DNA of 64,000 nucleotides from Paenibacillus sp. V4I3 (GTDB taxonomy: Bacteria; Bacillota; Bacilli; Paenibacillales; NBRC-103111). The translations under genes and the position numbers were made by a program. Shown here piece by piece: positions 1 to 13,928 of this stretch. The stretch's first letter is position 1; each line of letters begins with the position of its first letter. The DNA lies in NCBI RefSeq assembly GCF_030817215.1, contig NZ_JAUSZA010000001.1, positions 1,834,501-1,898,500 on the forward strand, given 5' to 3'. The notes below the pieces were generated by a model. It did not search any database. It worked only from the letters and a program-made list of their open reading frames with translations, and was not told the DNA's origin.

Positions 1-749
1 ACGGCCATTATGTTCGAGAGCAGTTCGGCCAATATGGTATCGATACCAGCTTGATTAAAACAAGTAAAACGAGTAACACCGGTATCACGATCGCGATTAA
101 TCCCGAGACGGATCGGTCTTTTATCACTTATGGGGGATCCAATATGGAGCTTCAAATAAGGGATTTGGACTTGTCACAAATCGCTCAAGGAAAACATGTT
201 CACGTGACCGGATATAGAGGAAGACGCAACCATGAAGAATTCATAGCGATGGCCAAAACACTGAGTGAGATGGGTGTGTCCCTTTCCTGCGATGTAGGCT
301 GGGATGATTCAGGCGAGTGGTTTAAGGGTGTTTTCGATTTAATGGCTTACTTTGATGTATTTCTAATGAACGAAACGGAAGCTTTTCATTACACAGGCTT
401 CGATCATATAGAAGAAAGCTTACGCTTTATGGGGGGCTATTCCAATCACATTGTAGTTAAACTCGGTCCAAAAGGGGCTGTAGCCATGAAGGAAGGCCAA
501 ATAACGTACCATTCGGCATTTCCGGCCGAGACTGTAGATACAACTGGCGCAGGGGATTCCTTTAACGCTGGTTATATCTTTGGACATTTGACGGGTCAAA
601 ATGTGGAAACATGCTTGCAGTACGGAAATGTTTGCGGAGCACTATCTGTCGGCGCTCACGGCGGCAGCACGGGTACACCGGACAAGGATGGGCTTGAGGC
701 CTTTATCCTTCAATTCGGAGATCACATCAAAGAACGTATGGAGGCGTAA
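1..749 (+). CDS. PfkB-family carbohydrate kinase, 5'-truncated by window edge
   Basis: This is the C-terminal part of a ribokinase/PfkB-family sugar kinase, which phosphorylates a sugar with ATP in the cytoplasm. The open frame runs without a stop from base 3, and the residues before the first possible internal start (TTG at 51) still read as family sequence (GHYVREQFGQYGIDTS), so the true start lies left of the window. The second PfkB signature DTTGAGDSFNAGY, with the catalytic Asp and anion hole, is encoded at about 537-573. It is the first visible gene of the glycan operon; the GH4 gene starts 2 bases after its stop. The substrate cannot be told from sequence; a monosaccharide released by the downstream glycosidases is an inference. 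Confidence 0.9.
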   Translation, partial: GHYVREQFGQYGIDTSLIKTSKTSNTGITIAINPETDRSFITYGGSNMELQIRDLDLSQIAQGKHVHVTGYRGRRNHEEFIAMAKTLSEMGVSLSCDVGWDDSGEWFKGVFDLMAYFDVFLMNETEAFHYTGFDHIEESLRFMGGYSNHIVVKLGPKGAVAMKEGQITYHSAFPAETVDTTGAGDSFNAGYIFGHLTGQNVETCLQYGNVCGALSVGAHGGSTGTPDKDGLEAFILQFGDHIKERMEA

Positions 750-751
750 TT

Positions 752-2118
752 ATGAAATTGACCTTAATCGGAGGCGGCGGGGTTCGCGCCGTTTTATTTA
801 CAAAAAGCTTAACGTTAAAAGCAGAAGATGCCGGGATTACTAAGTTTGTTCTTCATGATACGGATGAGGAGCAGCTAGCCGTTATTTCAAAATTATGCCA
901 GATCGTAATCGATCGCAGCGGAATCAACCTTCAGCTGGAGACTACAACAGATAGCCGCGAAGCGATTAAGGGTGCGGACTACATTGTAACTACGGTACGT
1001 GTAGGTAAGGAATGGTCACGGTATGTAGATGAGCAGATCGCTCTAAAACATGGCGTGATCGGTCAAGAAACGACGGGACCAGCAGGTTTCTCGATGGCGA
1101 TTCGTACGATTCCAGTTCTGATGGAATATTGCGAGATTGCTAAAGAGCTTGCACCTCAGGCCTGGATCTTTAACTTTTCGAACCCATCTGGACTTGTTAC
1201 GCAAGCATTGCGAAATGCGGGCTACGATCGGGTGATCGGGATCTGTGATTCGCCAAGCCATACGAAGCTGCGAATGGCCGAAGCGCTAGAGATCGATCCG
1301 AAGGAGCTAGAGGTTGAATTTTTCGGACTTAATCATTTGTCATGGATGACCAAAGTAATTTATCAAGGCAAAGACATTATGTCGGAGCTTAAGAATGATC
1401 CCGATTTTACAAGTCGGGTGGATGAATTCAAAATGTTCGATACTGATTTGCTGAAATCACTTCCTTTTTTACCAAATGAATATTTGTACTATTATTACCA
1501 CCGCGAAAAGGCCTTCGCTAATATCGTTAAATCAGGAATGACGCGCGGCCAGATGATCGCAGAGAATAATAAGGAAATGCTCAATATCTTACGTAAGATG
1601 GATATTGAAAGCAACCCGGATGAAGCCATTCAAACCTATTTGTACTATACGCAAAAAAGGGAAGCTTCTTATATGGCGATTGAAACCAATTCGGAGTCGA
1701 AGCCTGTTCTACCGACAGATAAGCTAGAGCTGCCTAACTCACTTGGCTATGCAGGTGTCATGCTGGATTTTGTGGAGTCGCTGCAAACGGGTGAGACCAA
1801 CAACATCGTTCTATCTGTACCGAATGAAGGCAGTATCGAAGGTTTCGCCGATGATGACGTCGTTGAAATTTCTTGCGTTATCACGAAAGACGGGGCGAAG
1901 CCGGTTCAGATCGGTTCTGTGCCGGAGGAAATGAGCCTGCTGATGAAAAATGTGAAGCTGTTTGAGCGTCTGACCGTTGAGGCTGTCAAACATAAATCGC
2001 GTGATCTAGCCATTCAAGCCCTCACCGTTCATCCGCTTGTTAATTCCTATTCCATTGCTAAGCTGCTTGTCGATGATTATTTGGAAGCCTATAAGGATAT
2101 TCTGGGGGATTGGAAATA

Positions 2119-2119
<1 letters not shown>
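752..2119 (+). CDS. Glycoside hydrolase family 4 (6-phospho-glycosidase type)
   Basis: A 455-residue GH4 enzyme. The family uses NAD+ and a divalent metal for a redox-elimination glycoside cleavage and often acts on 6-phospho-sugars. An N-terminal Rossmann start (KLTLIGGGGVR) is visible. The family metal ligands are present as Cys165 in GICDSPSH and His195 in FGLNHLSW, and NFSNPSG (141-147) is the family substrate/cofactor loop. Length is normal for the family. The gene follows the kinase by 2 bases and its stop overlaps the GH125 start, so the three are probably translationally coupled. The split between 6-phospho-beta-glucosidase, alpha-glucosidase and alpha-galactosidase subgroups cannot be settled by eye. 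Confidence 0.9.
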
Positions 2120-6461
<4,342 letters not shown>

Positions 6462-6514
6462 AACGGCAGCTGTACTTTTGATGGGGCGGTCAAATGTTTG
6501 AAGGAGGATTCAAG

Positions 6515-7459
6515 ATGAGATATATGAATATCAAGGGCGTAGACAAACCCATTTCCCGATTGTTCATGGGAACGGGAGATTTGAGAAAATTGGAAGAGCC
6601 AGAACGGATGATGCTGGATGCTTACATTCGCGCTGGCGGTAATGCCTTCGATACAGCTCATCAATATCGGGGCAAAGAACTGGTTCTCGGTCAATGGCTT
6701 ACGGAGCAGAAGAACCGTGAAAAGGTGGTCATTCTAACGAAGGGTGCTCATCACGATGACGGCAGTCCGGGTCCACGGGTAAATCCGGAAGCCATCCGCA
6801 AGGATTTAACGGAGAGTCTGGAACGGCTAGGAACGGAGTATGTCGATCTATATGCGCTGCACCGAGATGATCCGGACGTAGCGGTCGGACCGATCATCGA
6901 AGAGCTGAATGTACACCTTGAGGCCAAACGAATCCGGACAATTGGAGCATCTAATTGGTCACATAAGCGAATCCAGGAAGCGAATGAATACGCGGCTGCT
7001 CATAAACTCACAGGTTTTTCATTCAGCAGTCCGAATCTTAGTCTTGCTAAGCCTAACGTACCCCGCTGGGAGGGCTGCGTTTCGGCAGATGAGGAAACCT
7101 GCGGTTGGCATTCGGTCAATCAGCTGCCATTGTTAGCATGGTCCGCTCAAGCTGGTGGATTTTTCTCAGGAAATTTCACGCCAGACAATCGTACGGATGA
7201 GGAAATGGTACGCGTTTACTACAGTGAAAACAACTGGGAACGTTATCGTCGTGCCGCAAAGCTGGCAGAAGAAAAGCAAGTTTCACCGATTCAAATTGCC
7301 TTATCATACGTTCTTAATCAGTCGTTCCCGACATGTGCAATCATTGGGCCTCGAAACCCCGAGGAGCTGGATTCCTCTATACAAGCTATGAATTTGCCCT
7401 TAACTGAGCAAGAGGTCGAATGGTTGGATTTGAAAGGGAGGAGATTGCGGAATGATTAA
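6515..7459 (+). CDS. Aldo/keto reductase
   Basis: A 314-residue NAD(P)H-dependent oxidoreductase of the aldo/keto reductase TIM-barrel family. The catalytic tetrad can be placed as the Asp and Tyr of FDTAHQYRG, the Lys of ILTKGAHH and the His of YALHRDDP; the C-terminal phosphate-binding region AIIGPRNPEEL is present. The ATG at 6515 is preferred over the in-frame ATG at 6494 because AAGGAGG at 6501-6507 stands 7 bases before it. The next gene starts inside its 3' end (8-base overlap), so both belong to the glycan operon, where it may oxidise or reduce a released sugar; that role is inference. Confidence 0.9.
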   Translation: MRYMNIKGVDKPISRLFMGTGDLRKLEEPERMMLDAYIRAGGNAFDTAHQYRGKELVLGQWLTEQKNREKVVILTKGAHHDDGSPGPRVNPEAIRKDLTESLERLGTEYVDLYALHRDDPDVAVGPIIEELNVHLEAKRIRTIGASNWSHKRIQEANEYAAAHKLTGFSFSSPNLSLAKPNVPRWEGCVSADEETCGWHSVNQLPLLAWSAQAGGFFSGNFTPDNRTDEEMVRVYYSENNWERYRRAAKLAEEKQVSPIQIALSYVLNQSFPTCAIIGPRNPEELDSSIQAMNLPLTEQEVEWLDLKGRRLRND

Positions 7460-8207
7460 ACATAAATTGGCTGCGCAATTATATACCTTGAGAAACGAAT
7501 TGAAAAAAGATTTCCCTAGCGTGCTGAGAGAGCTCAAAAAGATGGGATGGGCAGCCGTCCAAATCGATGGGCTGCATGGAAACCCCGCGAAAGATATTGC
7601 TGCGGTAATGAAGGAAATCGGCTTGCAAACGGCTGGCATGCATGTCGGTTTGGAGCGATTGAAGAACGATATGGACGCCGTATTGGAGGAGGCCCGCCTT
7701 TTCGATACGAAGGATCTGATCTGCCACTCCCTACCGGATGGGCTGCAGAATCCAGAAGGATATGCTAGTGTGCGTCGCGATTTGTTGCAAGCCGCTTCCA
7801 AAGTCAGTGGCATGGGATACCGCGTAGGGTATCATAATCACGATTTTGAATTTCATACGACAATCGACGGAAAATTTGCGCTGGAATATTTGCTTGAAGA
7901 TCCGGCTATTTATGCAGAGATTGACACCTACTGGGTAAAAAAAGCGGATCAAGATCCGCTGTCCTTCATCCAAAATTATGCTTTTCGTATGCCGATCCTC
8001 CATTTGAAGGATATTACTGCAGACGAAAGAAAATATTTCGCTGAAATCGGAACGGGATTGATTGATTTCGCACCTATCCTGAAGTGGGGATTGCAAAATG
8101 GGGTAGAATGGTTCGCTGTTGAGCAGGATTATTGCCCGGGAAACCCAATGGATAGTTTGGAGTTAAGTTATACCAATTTGCTCAAGCTAGAGAAATTGAT
8201 TCATTGA
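7452..8207 (+). CDS. Sugar phosphate isomerase/epimerase (xylose-isomerase-like TIM barrel)
   Basis: A 251-residue protein of the AP-endonuclease-2/xylose isomerase-like family. Family pattern: AAQLYTLRNEL at the N-terminus, YHNHDFEF (metal-ligand His region), AEIDTYWVKKAD with a metal-binding Glu/Asp pair, PILHLKDI, and WFAVEQD near the end. Such proteins isomerise or epimerise sugars or dehydrate inosose-type compounds; the substrate is not predictable here. The start codon lies within the aldo/keto reductase gene behind a GGGAGG box. GH38 follows after 24 bases. An aldo/keto reductase or dehydrogenase next to this family is a common pairing in sugar catabolic operons. Confidence 0.88.
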   Translation: MIKHKLAAQLYTLRNELKKDFPSVLRELKKMGWAAVQIDGLHGNPAKDIAAVMKEIGLQTAGMHVGLERLKNDMDAVLEEARLFDTKDLICHSLPDGLQNPEGYASVRRDLLQAASKVSGMGYRVGYHNHDFEFHTTIDGKFALEYLLEDPAIYAEIDTYWVKKADQDPLSFIQNYAFRMPILHLKDITADERKYFAEIGTGLIDFAPILKWGLQNGVEWFAVEQDYCPGNPMDSLELSYTNLLKLEKLIH

Positions 8208-8231
8208 AATCGATAGGAGGAGAGATTCGAT

Positions 8232-11200
8232 ATGTTTTTTACAGAATCGAAGCTGGAAGCAAGACTACGCGAATTAAGCGAAACCCGGTATCGCGATGCG
8301 GTGCCTATGGAGCGATTTTCAGCTACGGAAGACGAGGATGGAGCGATTGGAGCAAGGCCGCCAGTCACGCTGCCTACGTTTGAACTGAAAACAGGTGAGA
8401 CTTGGAAAGGGCGCGACCGCTACGTGTGGCTATCGCGCACGATTGATATTCCTAAGGAATGGGCAGATAAAACCATTTTGGGGCGCTTCGATTTCGGTGA
8501 AACGGGCGGAGGCAACAATGACGGCTTCGAATCCTTATTATATTGGAACGGTTCCCCTTTTCAGGGCCTCGATTCGAACCATCAAGAAGTATTTTTGCCG
8601 GAAGAAGCTGCAGGAACTAGGGGGGCGGATGGATATCCGCCTGTGGTCAGGGCTCGAAGGAGGCGGGAAACCGCGCGAGAAGAAGCATACGGTGAATCGC
8701 GCTGAAATCTGCTGGCTGGATGAGCGGGTTGACGATTTCTACTACACAGGACGCGCTGTGCTGGAAACAATCCGCAGCCTGGATGCTAACCATCCTGAAC
8801 GTAATCAGTTAGTTAAAGCGCTCGATCGTTCTTTTAAACTAGTTGATTGGTCGAATCCGCTCTCGGACGCTTACTATGAATCCGTATATAGTTCCCGAGA
8901 ACTGCTTCTTGAGGAATTAAATCAGATGGAGAAGCATCATCCAGTTACGGTTACTTGTATTGGGCATACCCATATTGATGTGGCTTGGTTATGGAGACTT
9001 AAGCATACTCGGGAGAAATGTGCACGCTCGTTCTCAACAGTGCTGCGCCTAATGGAACGATTCCCGGACTATGTATTTTTGCAGACACAGCCTCAACTAT
9101 ACGCCTATATCAAGCAAGATTATCCTGATATTTACAAGCAAATCCTTGAGCGTGTACGTGAGGGGCGCTGGGAAGTTGGCGGAGGAATGTGGCTGGAAGC
9201 GGATTGCAACCTAACCTCTGGGGAATCGCTGGTGAGACAATTTTTACACGGGACCCGATTTATTCGTGAAGAATTCGGAGTAGAAAGCACCTATTTATGG
9301 CTTCCTGACGTATTCGGGTACAGCTGGGCGCTGCCGCAAATTTTGCGGAAATCCGGTTTCGATACGTTCATGACGACCAAAATCAGCTGGAACCAATTCA
9401 ATCGTATGCCTCATGATACCTTCAAATGGCGGGGAATTGATGGCACTGAAGTTTTGACGCATTTCATTACCACACCTGGCGATTGGGAAGAAGCTAACTC
9501 GTTCTTCTATACGTACAACGGCATGGTAACGCCAATGACGGTCAAAGGTACTTGGGATGCCTACCGAGATAAGGAAGTAAATCAAGAACTTCTGCTTTCT
9601 TATGGTTATGGGGATGGCGGCGGCGGTGTCAATCGAGAGATGCTGGAGATGCGCCGTCGTTTGGAAGACATGCCTGGCCTGCCAAAAGTGAAAACAGGAC
9701 GCGCAGACGAATACTTTGAGCGGTTACAAGAAACTGTTGAAGCAACCGACCGTTACGTCCATACATGGGACGGTGAGCTGTATCTCGAATATCACCGCGG
9801 GACTTATACAAGCCAAGCCTACATCAAACGGATGAATCGTAAGCTGGAGCTTCTATATCGTGAAACGGAATATGTCAGCGCTTTGGCTGCCTTGTTGAAA
9901 TCCGATTGGAGCGTTTATCCACAGGAGATGCTTAACAAGGGTTGGACCATCCTTTTACGCAATCAGTTCCATGATATTATTCCTGGTTCTTCGATTACAG
10001 AGGTCTACGAGGACAGTCGTGAGGAATATGCTGAAGCTATGTCTATAGGGACATCCGCGTGGAATGAAGCTGCAGCTCGAATTGGAAACCAGCAGGAAAA
10101 AGGTGCGGTAACGGTTCTGAACAGCGCTTCATGGGAACGCAGCGATCTTGTTGTAATCCCTGGGGAAAAAGCTGCGATTGGCAGCGTTTGGACAGATCGC
10201 GAAGGCCGCCAATTGAAATCGCAATACACGGATGGCCGCTGGATCATCGACACGCCTCAGGTACCGTCTTTAGGTATGACGACGATTCACTTTACAGATC
10301 AATCTCAATCAACTGTGGCTGACGAGATTCCTTTCCAATTGGAAGGTCGCTCGCTGAAAACGCCTCATTATGAAATCGAATGGAACGAATCCGGTCAATT
10401 GGTTCGCGTATTCGACCTAGATAATCGCCGGAACGTGCTTGCCGCAAACTCGCGAGGCAACGTTCTGCAGGTGTTTGAAGATAAGCCGATTGATTTCGAC
10501 GCTTGGGATATTGATATTTTTTACCAAGAAAAAATGCGTGAAATTACCGATCTCGTTTCGGTTGAGCTCGTTGAAGAAGGACCATTAGCAGCAACTGTTG
10601 CATTCAAATGGAACTTTGTGAAGTCTACGATCTCACAGTCGATGACTGTTTACGCAGGCAGCCGTCGCATTGATTTCCGCACCCATATCGACTGGCAGGA
10701 ACGTCAGCAGCTGTTGAAGGTTGCATTCCCGGTAGACGTGCGTTCTACGGAGGCTACTTACGATATCCAGTTCGGTAACGTCAAGCGTCCGACGCATTGG
10801 AATACGAGCTGGGATTGGGCGCGTTTTGAATCCGTCGGGCACCAATGGGCGGACTTGTCTGAACGTGGATACGGTGTAAGCTTACTGAATGATTGTAAGT
10901 ATGGCTACGACATTAAGGATAATGTCATGCGTTTATCGCTAATTAAATCCGCGATTCATCCGGATCCGACAGCTGATCTTGGAGAACATTCCTTTGTGTA
11001 TGCTCTTCTCCCGCATGCGGGGGATTGGTATGCAGGCGGTACGGTACAGGAAGCATGGGCGCTTAATAATCCGCTGACGAGTTACGTTGGTGTTCCAACG
11101 AAAGGTACACTTTCCATGTTCGAATTCTCTGCTCCAAACGTGATGGCGGATGCGATCAAAAAAGCAGAGGATGGAGAGAGACTGGTGCTGCGTATCCATG

Positions 11201-11364
11201 AGTTTGCTGGAGTCCGTACCTACGTGAATATCAAGAGCGATTTTAAAATTCGATCGCTGCAGGAATGTGATTTGATGGAGCGTCCTATCGGGGACGTGGA
11301 GGCTTTCAATATTGAGCTGAAGCCTTATGAGATTAAGACATTTCTTGTTAGTCTTGAAGTTTAG
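8232..11364 (+). pseudogene. GH38 alpha-mannosidase interrupted by a single-base frameshift
   Basis: Two overlapping frames together give one GH38 alpha-mannosidase. The first (8232-8705) encodes the N-terminal domain up to SNHQEVFLPEEAAG. The second continues from about 8627 with MDIRLWSGLEGGGKPRE, the zinc motif IGHTHIDVAWLWR, the nucleophile Asp in WLPDVFGYS, and the full C-terminal domains to 11364. The join falls in a run of six G at 8620-8625; removing one G restores a single frame of 1,044 codons, a normal length for the family. The catalytic half has no convincing start or ribosome-binding site of its own. It may be a true mutation, a sequencing error in the homopolymer, or slippage. 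An AGGAGG box precedes the 8232 ATG, and the gene ends the operon. Confidence 0.88.
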
Positions 11365-11437
11365 GGCAGCGCTGTAAAACCTGAATCTGAACATAAACCT
11401 AATTTCCACCTATGCCTCAAATTGTTGCAAAATAATG

Positions 11438-11474
11438 AACCTAGCGGTGATTTTCCGCTAGGTTCTTCGCTTAC
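11438..11474 (+). terminator. Intrinsic terminator of the glycan operon
   Basis: A perfect 10-bp stem (AACCTAGCGG at 11438-11447 with CCGCTAGGTT at 11455-11464, 7-base loop) is followed by a pyrimidine-rich tract (CTTCGCTT). It lies 74 bases after the GH38 stop and should end the operon transcript. Confidence 0.75.
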
Positions 11475-11876
11475 CGGCTACACAGCATGTTTGGTTACGG
11501 ATATTGCTAGTCATGCGGAGCTATTGGCAGACAATGGTGTAGTTTCGAGACTGTCGATTCATTCAGGTATGCTCCTAACAACTGGTAGGCACTCTTCCTG
11601 GGCTAAAGTGGTTACTAATGTTGTAGTTATGAAGGGCGGGATTTAGGCCGCAATTGTTGCACATTCTACAACATCATTCAACCGAGAATAGAGATTCATT
11701 CATCCAGCAACCTCATATAAGCCTATATGAAGATGGATTCCGATTTTATAACGCCCAATTAAGATAAATGTGTATTGAAAAATTACTGTTTGGAAAAAAG
11801 TCTGGCATAAAATTTCCCTGTAACCATACACTTTTAGTAAGTAAGAGGAATTGATAAGTTAAAATTTCACAATCGG
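11465..11876. other. Intergenic region without a convincing gene
   Basis: About 410 bases between two terminators. The only long open frame (11422-11646) runs through the operon terminator hairpin and shows no family-like sequence, so I do not call it. The region holds one copy of a palindrome also seen near 17 kb (11656-11672). The terminator at 11877 has no coding gene in front of it, so a short untranslated transcript in this interval is possible. Confidence 0.5.
11656..11672. repeat. Dispersed palindrome GTTGYA-N5-TACAAC, copy 1
   Basis: GTTGCA-CATTC-TACAAC, with flanking T and A extending the symmetry by one base. It has the same 6-5-6 geometry as two copies at 17006-17022 and 17057-17073. 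A weaker half-copy (GTTGCA only) stands at 11424. Confidence 0.5.
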
Positions 11877-11910
11877 GGACAACGCCATTAGGGGTTTGTC
11901 CTTTTTCTTT
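11877..11910 (+). terminator. Orphan intrinsic terminator
   Basis: GGACAA (11877-11882) pairs with TTGTCC (11896-11901) and is followed by a T-rich tract (TTTTTCTTT). No protein gene precedes it on the plus strand after the GH38 operon terminator, so it may end a short RNA or act as insulation before the next gene. Confidence 0.5.
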
Positions 11911-11971
11911 TGTTGGTCGGACGTTGTATAATCAAGATCATCGGCAGATGACTCAGAAAGAAGGGATGACA

Positions 11972-13000
11972 ATGCTGAAGTTAAGTATTCTTGATCAGTC
12001 ACCGGTATCATCCGGGTGTACGCATAGCGAGGCTTTACAGCAAACAATTGGGTTGGCTCAGGTGGCCGACCGTCTAGGCTACACCCGATTCTGGGTGTCG
12101 GAGCATCATAACTCGGCAGGCCTTGCGGGCTCCTCGCCAGAGGTGCTTCTCTCCACGCTGGCTGCCCGCACTAGTCGTATTCGGCTCGGCTCCGGCGGCG
12201 TGCTGCTGCCCCATTACAGCCCCTACAAGGTCGCTGAGAATTTCCGTATGCTCGAGGCGCTCTATCCGGGGCGCATCGACCTTGGCATCGGGCGTGCGCC
12301 CGGAGGCACGCCGCATACGGCCAAAGCGCTGCGAGGCATCAGCGCTGATATGTTCGAAGGACTTGAGCGGTTCCCAGCGCAAGTCACGGATCTGCTCGGG
12401 TTCCTCGCCGACTCGGTGGAACCCGGGCACGTATTCGAGGGCATCCGCGCCACCCCTTTGGTGGACTCGATGCCCCAGGTGTGGCTGCTCGGCTCGACCG
12501 GGCAGAGCGGGGTATATGCCTCGCAAGCAGGCGCAGCGTTCTGCTTCGCGCACTTCATCAACGGAGCGGGAGGACAGCATGCGGTGCGCAGCTACCGCAG
12601 CTCGTTCCGACCGTCAGCGCTGAATGTCGTACCGCAGGCGACAGTGTGCATCTATGTGCTGTGCGCTGAGACGCAGGCGGAGGCCGAGGGGCTTGCGGCT
12701 TCGATTGATTTGCGCATCCTGCAAACGGAAAAAGGCGAATTCACAGGAGTGAAATCGCCCGAAGAAGCGGCTGACTATGTATACTCAGATTGGGATCATA
12801 CAAGGGTAAGGGACAATCGATCCCGTATGATTATTGGTGATCCGAACCAGGTAAGGGAGCAGCTGCTGCTCCTAGCCGAAAGCTACCAAGTCGATGAAGT
12901 GATGGTCGTGACTGGAGGCTACCGCTTTGAGACGAGACTGCAGACGATTGAATTGTTGGCAGAAGCTTTTAAACTTGAGATGAGGCAGCATGCTTTTTAA
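11972..13000 (+). CDS. LLM-class flavin-dependent oxidoreductase (MsnO8-like)
   Basis: A 342-residue luciferase-like monooxygenase-fold protein that would bind reduced flavin. The start LKLSILDQSPVSSG, WVSEHHN, LGSGGVLLPHYSPYKVAENF and LYPGRIDLGIGRAPG are typical of the MsnO8 subgroup; substrates of this subgroup are mostly unknown. I chose the ATG at 11972 because AAGGG at 11961-11965 gives proper spacing; in-frame ATGs at 11924, 11948 and 11966 are possible but poorly placed. A TATAAT at 11927-11932 is a likely -10 element. Base composition changes inside the gene: about 12120-12700 is markedly GC-rich, while both ends match the neighbours. It appears monocistronic, convergent with the next gene. 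Confidence 0.88.
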   Translation: MLKLSILDQSPVSSGCTHSEALQQTIGLAQVADRLGYTRFWVSEHHNSAGLAGSSPEVLLSTLAARTSRIRLGSGGVLLPHYSPYKVAENFRMLEALYPGRIDLGIGRAPGGTPHTAKALRGISADMFEGLERFPAQVTDLLGFLADSVEPGHVFEGIRATPLVDSMPQVWLLGSTGQSGVYASQAGAAFCFAHFINGAGGQHAVRSYRSSFRPSALNVVPQATVCIYVLCAETQAEAEGLAASIDLRILQTEKGEFTGVKSPEEAADYVYSDWDHTRVRDNRSRMIIGDPNQVREQLLLLAESYQVDEVMVVTGGYRFETRLQTIELLAEAFKLEMRQHAF

Positions 13001-13008
13001 GGAAACGG

Positions 13009-13317
13009 TTAACGGTTCTGACTCGGCCGCTTATCGATTTCTTGTGTGACGATATAGGCTAGCTCCTCGTTGCCGAATAGAGTTAGCACGCCTAGTACAG
13101 TATCATCAGGGACTTCACCAGCTTCTTCTTTGGAAACCGTTAAATCAAGGGCTTGCTGCAGCGATTCGTTATTAGGCTGGTCAGGATAGGCGCTATGATA
13201 AAGCGCAGCAGGATCCAAATCATGGTTGATACACCATTGTGCAAAAACGAGGATCATCATATGCTCTTCACGTTTGTAATTTTCGATCATTTGTTCTTCT
13301 AATTGTTTATTATTCAT
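13009..13317 (-). CDS. Hypothetical protein, 102 residues
   Basis: I do not recognise this family. It is a soluble, acidic, probably helical protein (EEQMIENYKREEHMMILVFAQWC at the start, many Asp/Glu later) with no signal peptide, membrane segment or obvious metal site. Translation is well supported: an AAGGAGATG box stands about 10 bases before the ATG on the minus strand. The gene lies between the LLM oxidoreductase (convergent, 8 bases between stops) and the divergently transcribed IF-3-like gene. Size and acidity suggest a small regulatory or partner protein, but nothing in the sequence identifies a role. Confidence 0.75.
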   Translation of the reverse strand: MNNKQLEEQMIENYKREEHMMILVFAQWCINHDLDPAALYHSAYPDQPNNESLQQALDLTVSKEEAGEVPDDTVLGVLTLFGNEELAYIVTQEIDKRPSQNR

Positions 13318-13393
13318 ATTTGGTTAGACATCTCCTTAAACAACCTCTTCCTGGTGATGGGTTCATTATAGCGAAAGATTAGGTGTAATCACA

Positions 13394-13879
13394 ATGATTA
13401 AGAATGAGAAAATCAAAGCATCCGAGGTTCATGTTACGGGACTGCTTGGTGAAGATCTGGGCGTTATGTCCACGAAGGAAGCACTACTGCTAGCAAAGCA
13501 GCTGAAAGTGGATTTAATCTGCACCTCGCTCATGAGCAGTCCTCCTCCCTGTAAGCTCATTGGAGCTGGTCAAGCGAAGCAAGAAGATCTGCAGGAAAAG
13601 CAGCAGGCCCGCAAGCGTGAGCAAGCTCCTAAGGTCAAGGAGCTCCGCTTAACGCCCCACATTGAAGATCATGACCTGGAGACGAAGCGGCTGCAAGCGG
13701 AGCGCATTCTGCAAGGCGGTGACGCTGTGCTGCTGGTCGTGAAGATTTCAGGCAAAGAAGGCGCGAAGGCGAAAGAATTGCTTGAGACGCTGACCAAAGA
13801 TTTAAGCTCGTATGGACGTAAGCACACAGGCATACAGCTTAGCGGTAAGCAAGCGGCTGTGCAAATGGATCCCTTATAA
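13394..13879 (+). CDS. Divergent translation initiation factor IF-3 paralogue
   Basis: A 161-residue protein with both IF-3 halves recognisable. The N-terminal half has NEKIKASEVHVTGLLGEDLG followed by STKEALLLAKQLKVDLI, as in canonical IF-3, and PPPCKLIGAGQAKQE replaces the usual PPVCKIMDYGKY. The C-terminal half has KVKELRLTPHIEDHDLETK, then GGDAVLLVVKISGKEG and a shortened end. Canonical infC lies with rpmI and rplT in Firmicutes; here the gene stands alone, and its linker and C-terminus are diverged, so it is probably a second IF-3-like protein rather than the main factor. The ribosome-binding site is weak (AGGTG). A bidirectional-type terminator follows directly. The role in initiation or stress is not shown by sequence. 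Confidence 0.85.
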   Translation: MIKNEKIKASEVHVTGLLGEDLGVMSTKEALLLAKQLKVDLICTSLMSSPPPCKLIGAGQAKQEDLQEKQQARKREQAPKVKELRLTPHIEDHDLETKRLQAERILQGGDAVLLVVKISGKEGAKAKELLETLTKDLSSYGRKHTGIQLSGKQAAVQMDPL

Positions 13880-13880
13880 A

Positions 13881-13928
13881 AAAAGCATGGACTACTCGGG
13901 ATAGATCGAGCAGTTCATGCTTTCTTTT
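13881..13928. terminator. Bidirectional terminator between convergent genes
   Basis: AAAGCATG (13882-13889) pairs with CATGCTTT (13916-13923), with further pairing inside (CTCG with CGAG). A-rich sequence precedes and T-rich sequence follows, so it can end the IF-3-like gene on the plus strand and the peptidase gene on the minus strand. Confidence 0.8.

Noticed and set aside
8395..8626. GTG at 8395 as a real start of a separate mannosidase gene
   Set aside because: The residues before about 8627 in that frame do not read as GH38, whereas the other frame does; a frameshift explains the pair better.
11422..11646. 74-residue open frame after the mannosidase
   Set aside because: It runs through the operon terminator hairpin and shows no recognisable protein features.
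12074..12623. Several frames of about 100-170 residues in the LLM oxidoreductase gene
   Set aside because: They arise where the gene is GC-rich and stop codons are scarce; the oxidoreductase frame carries the family motifs.
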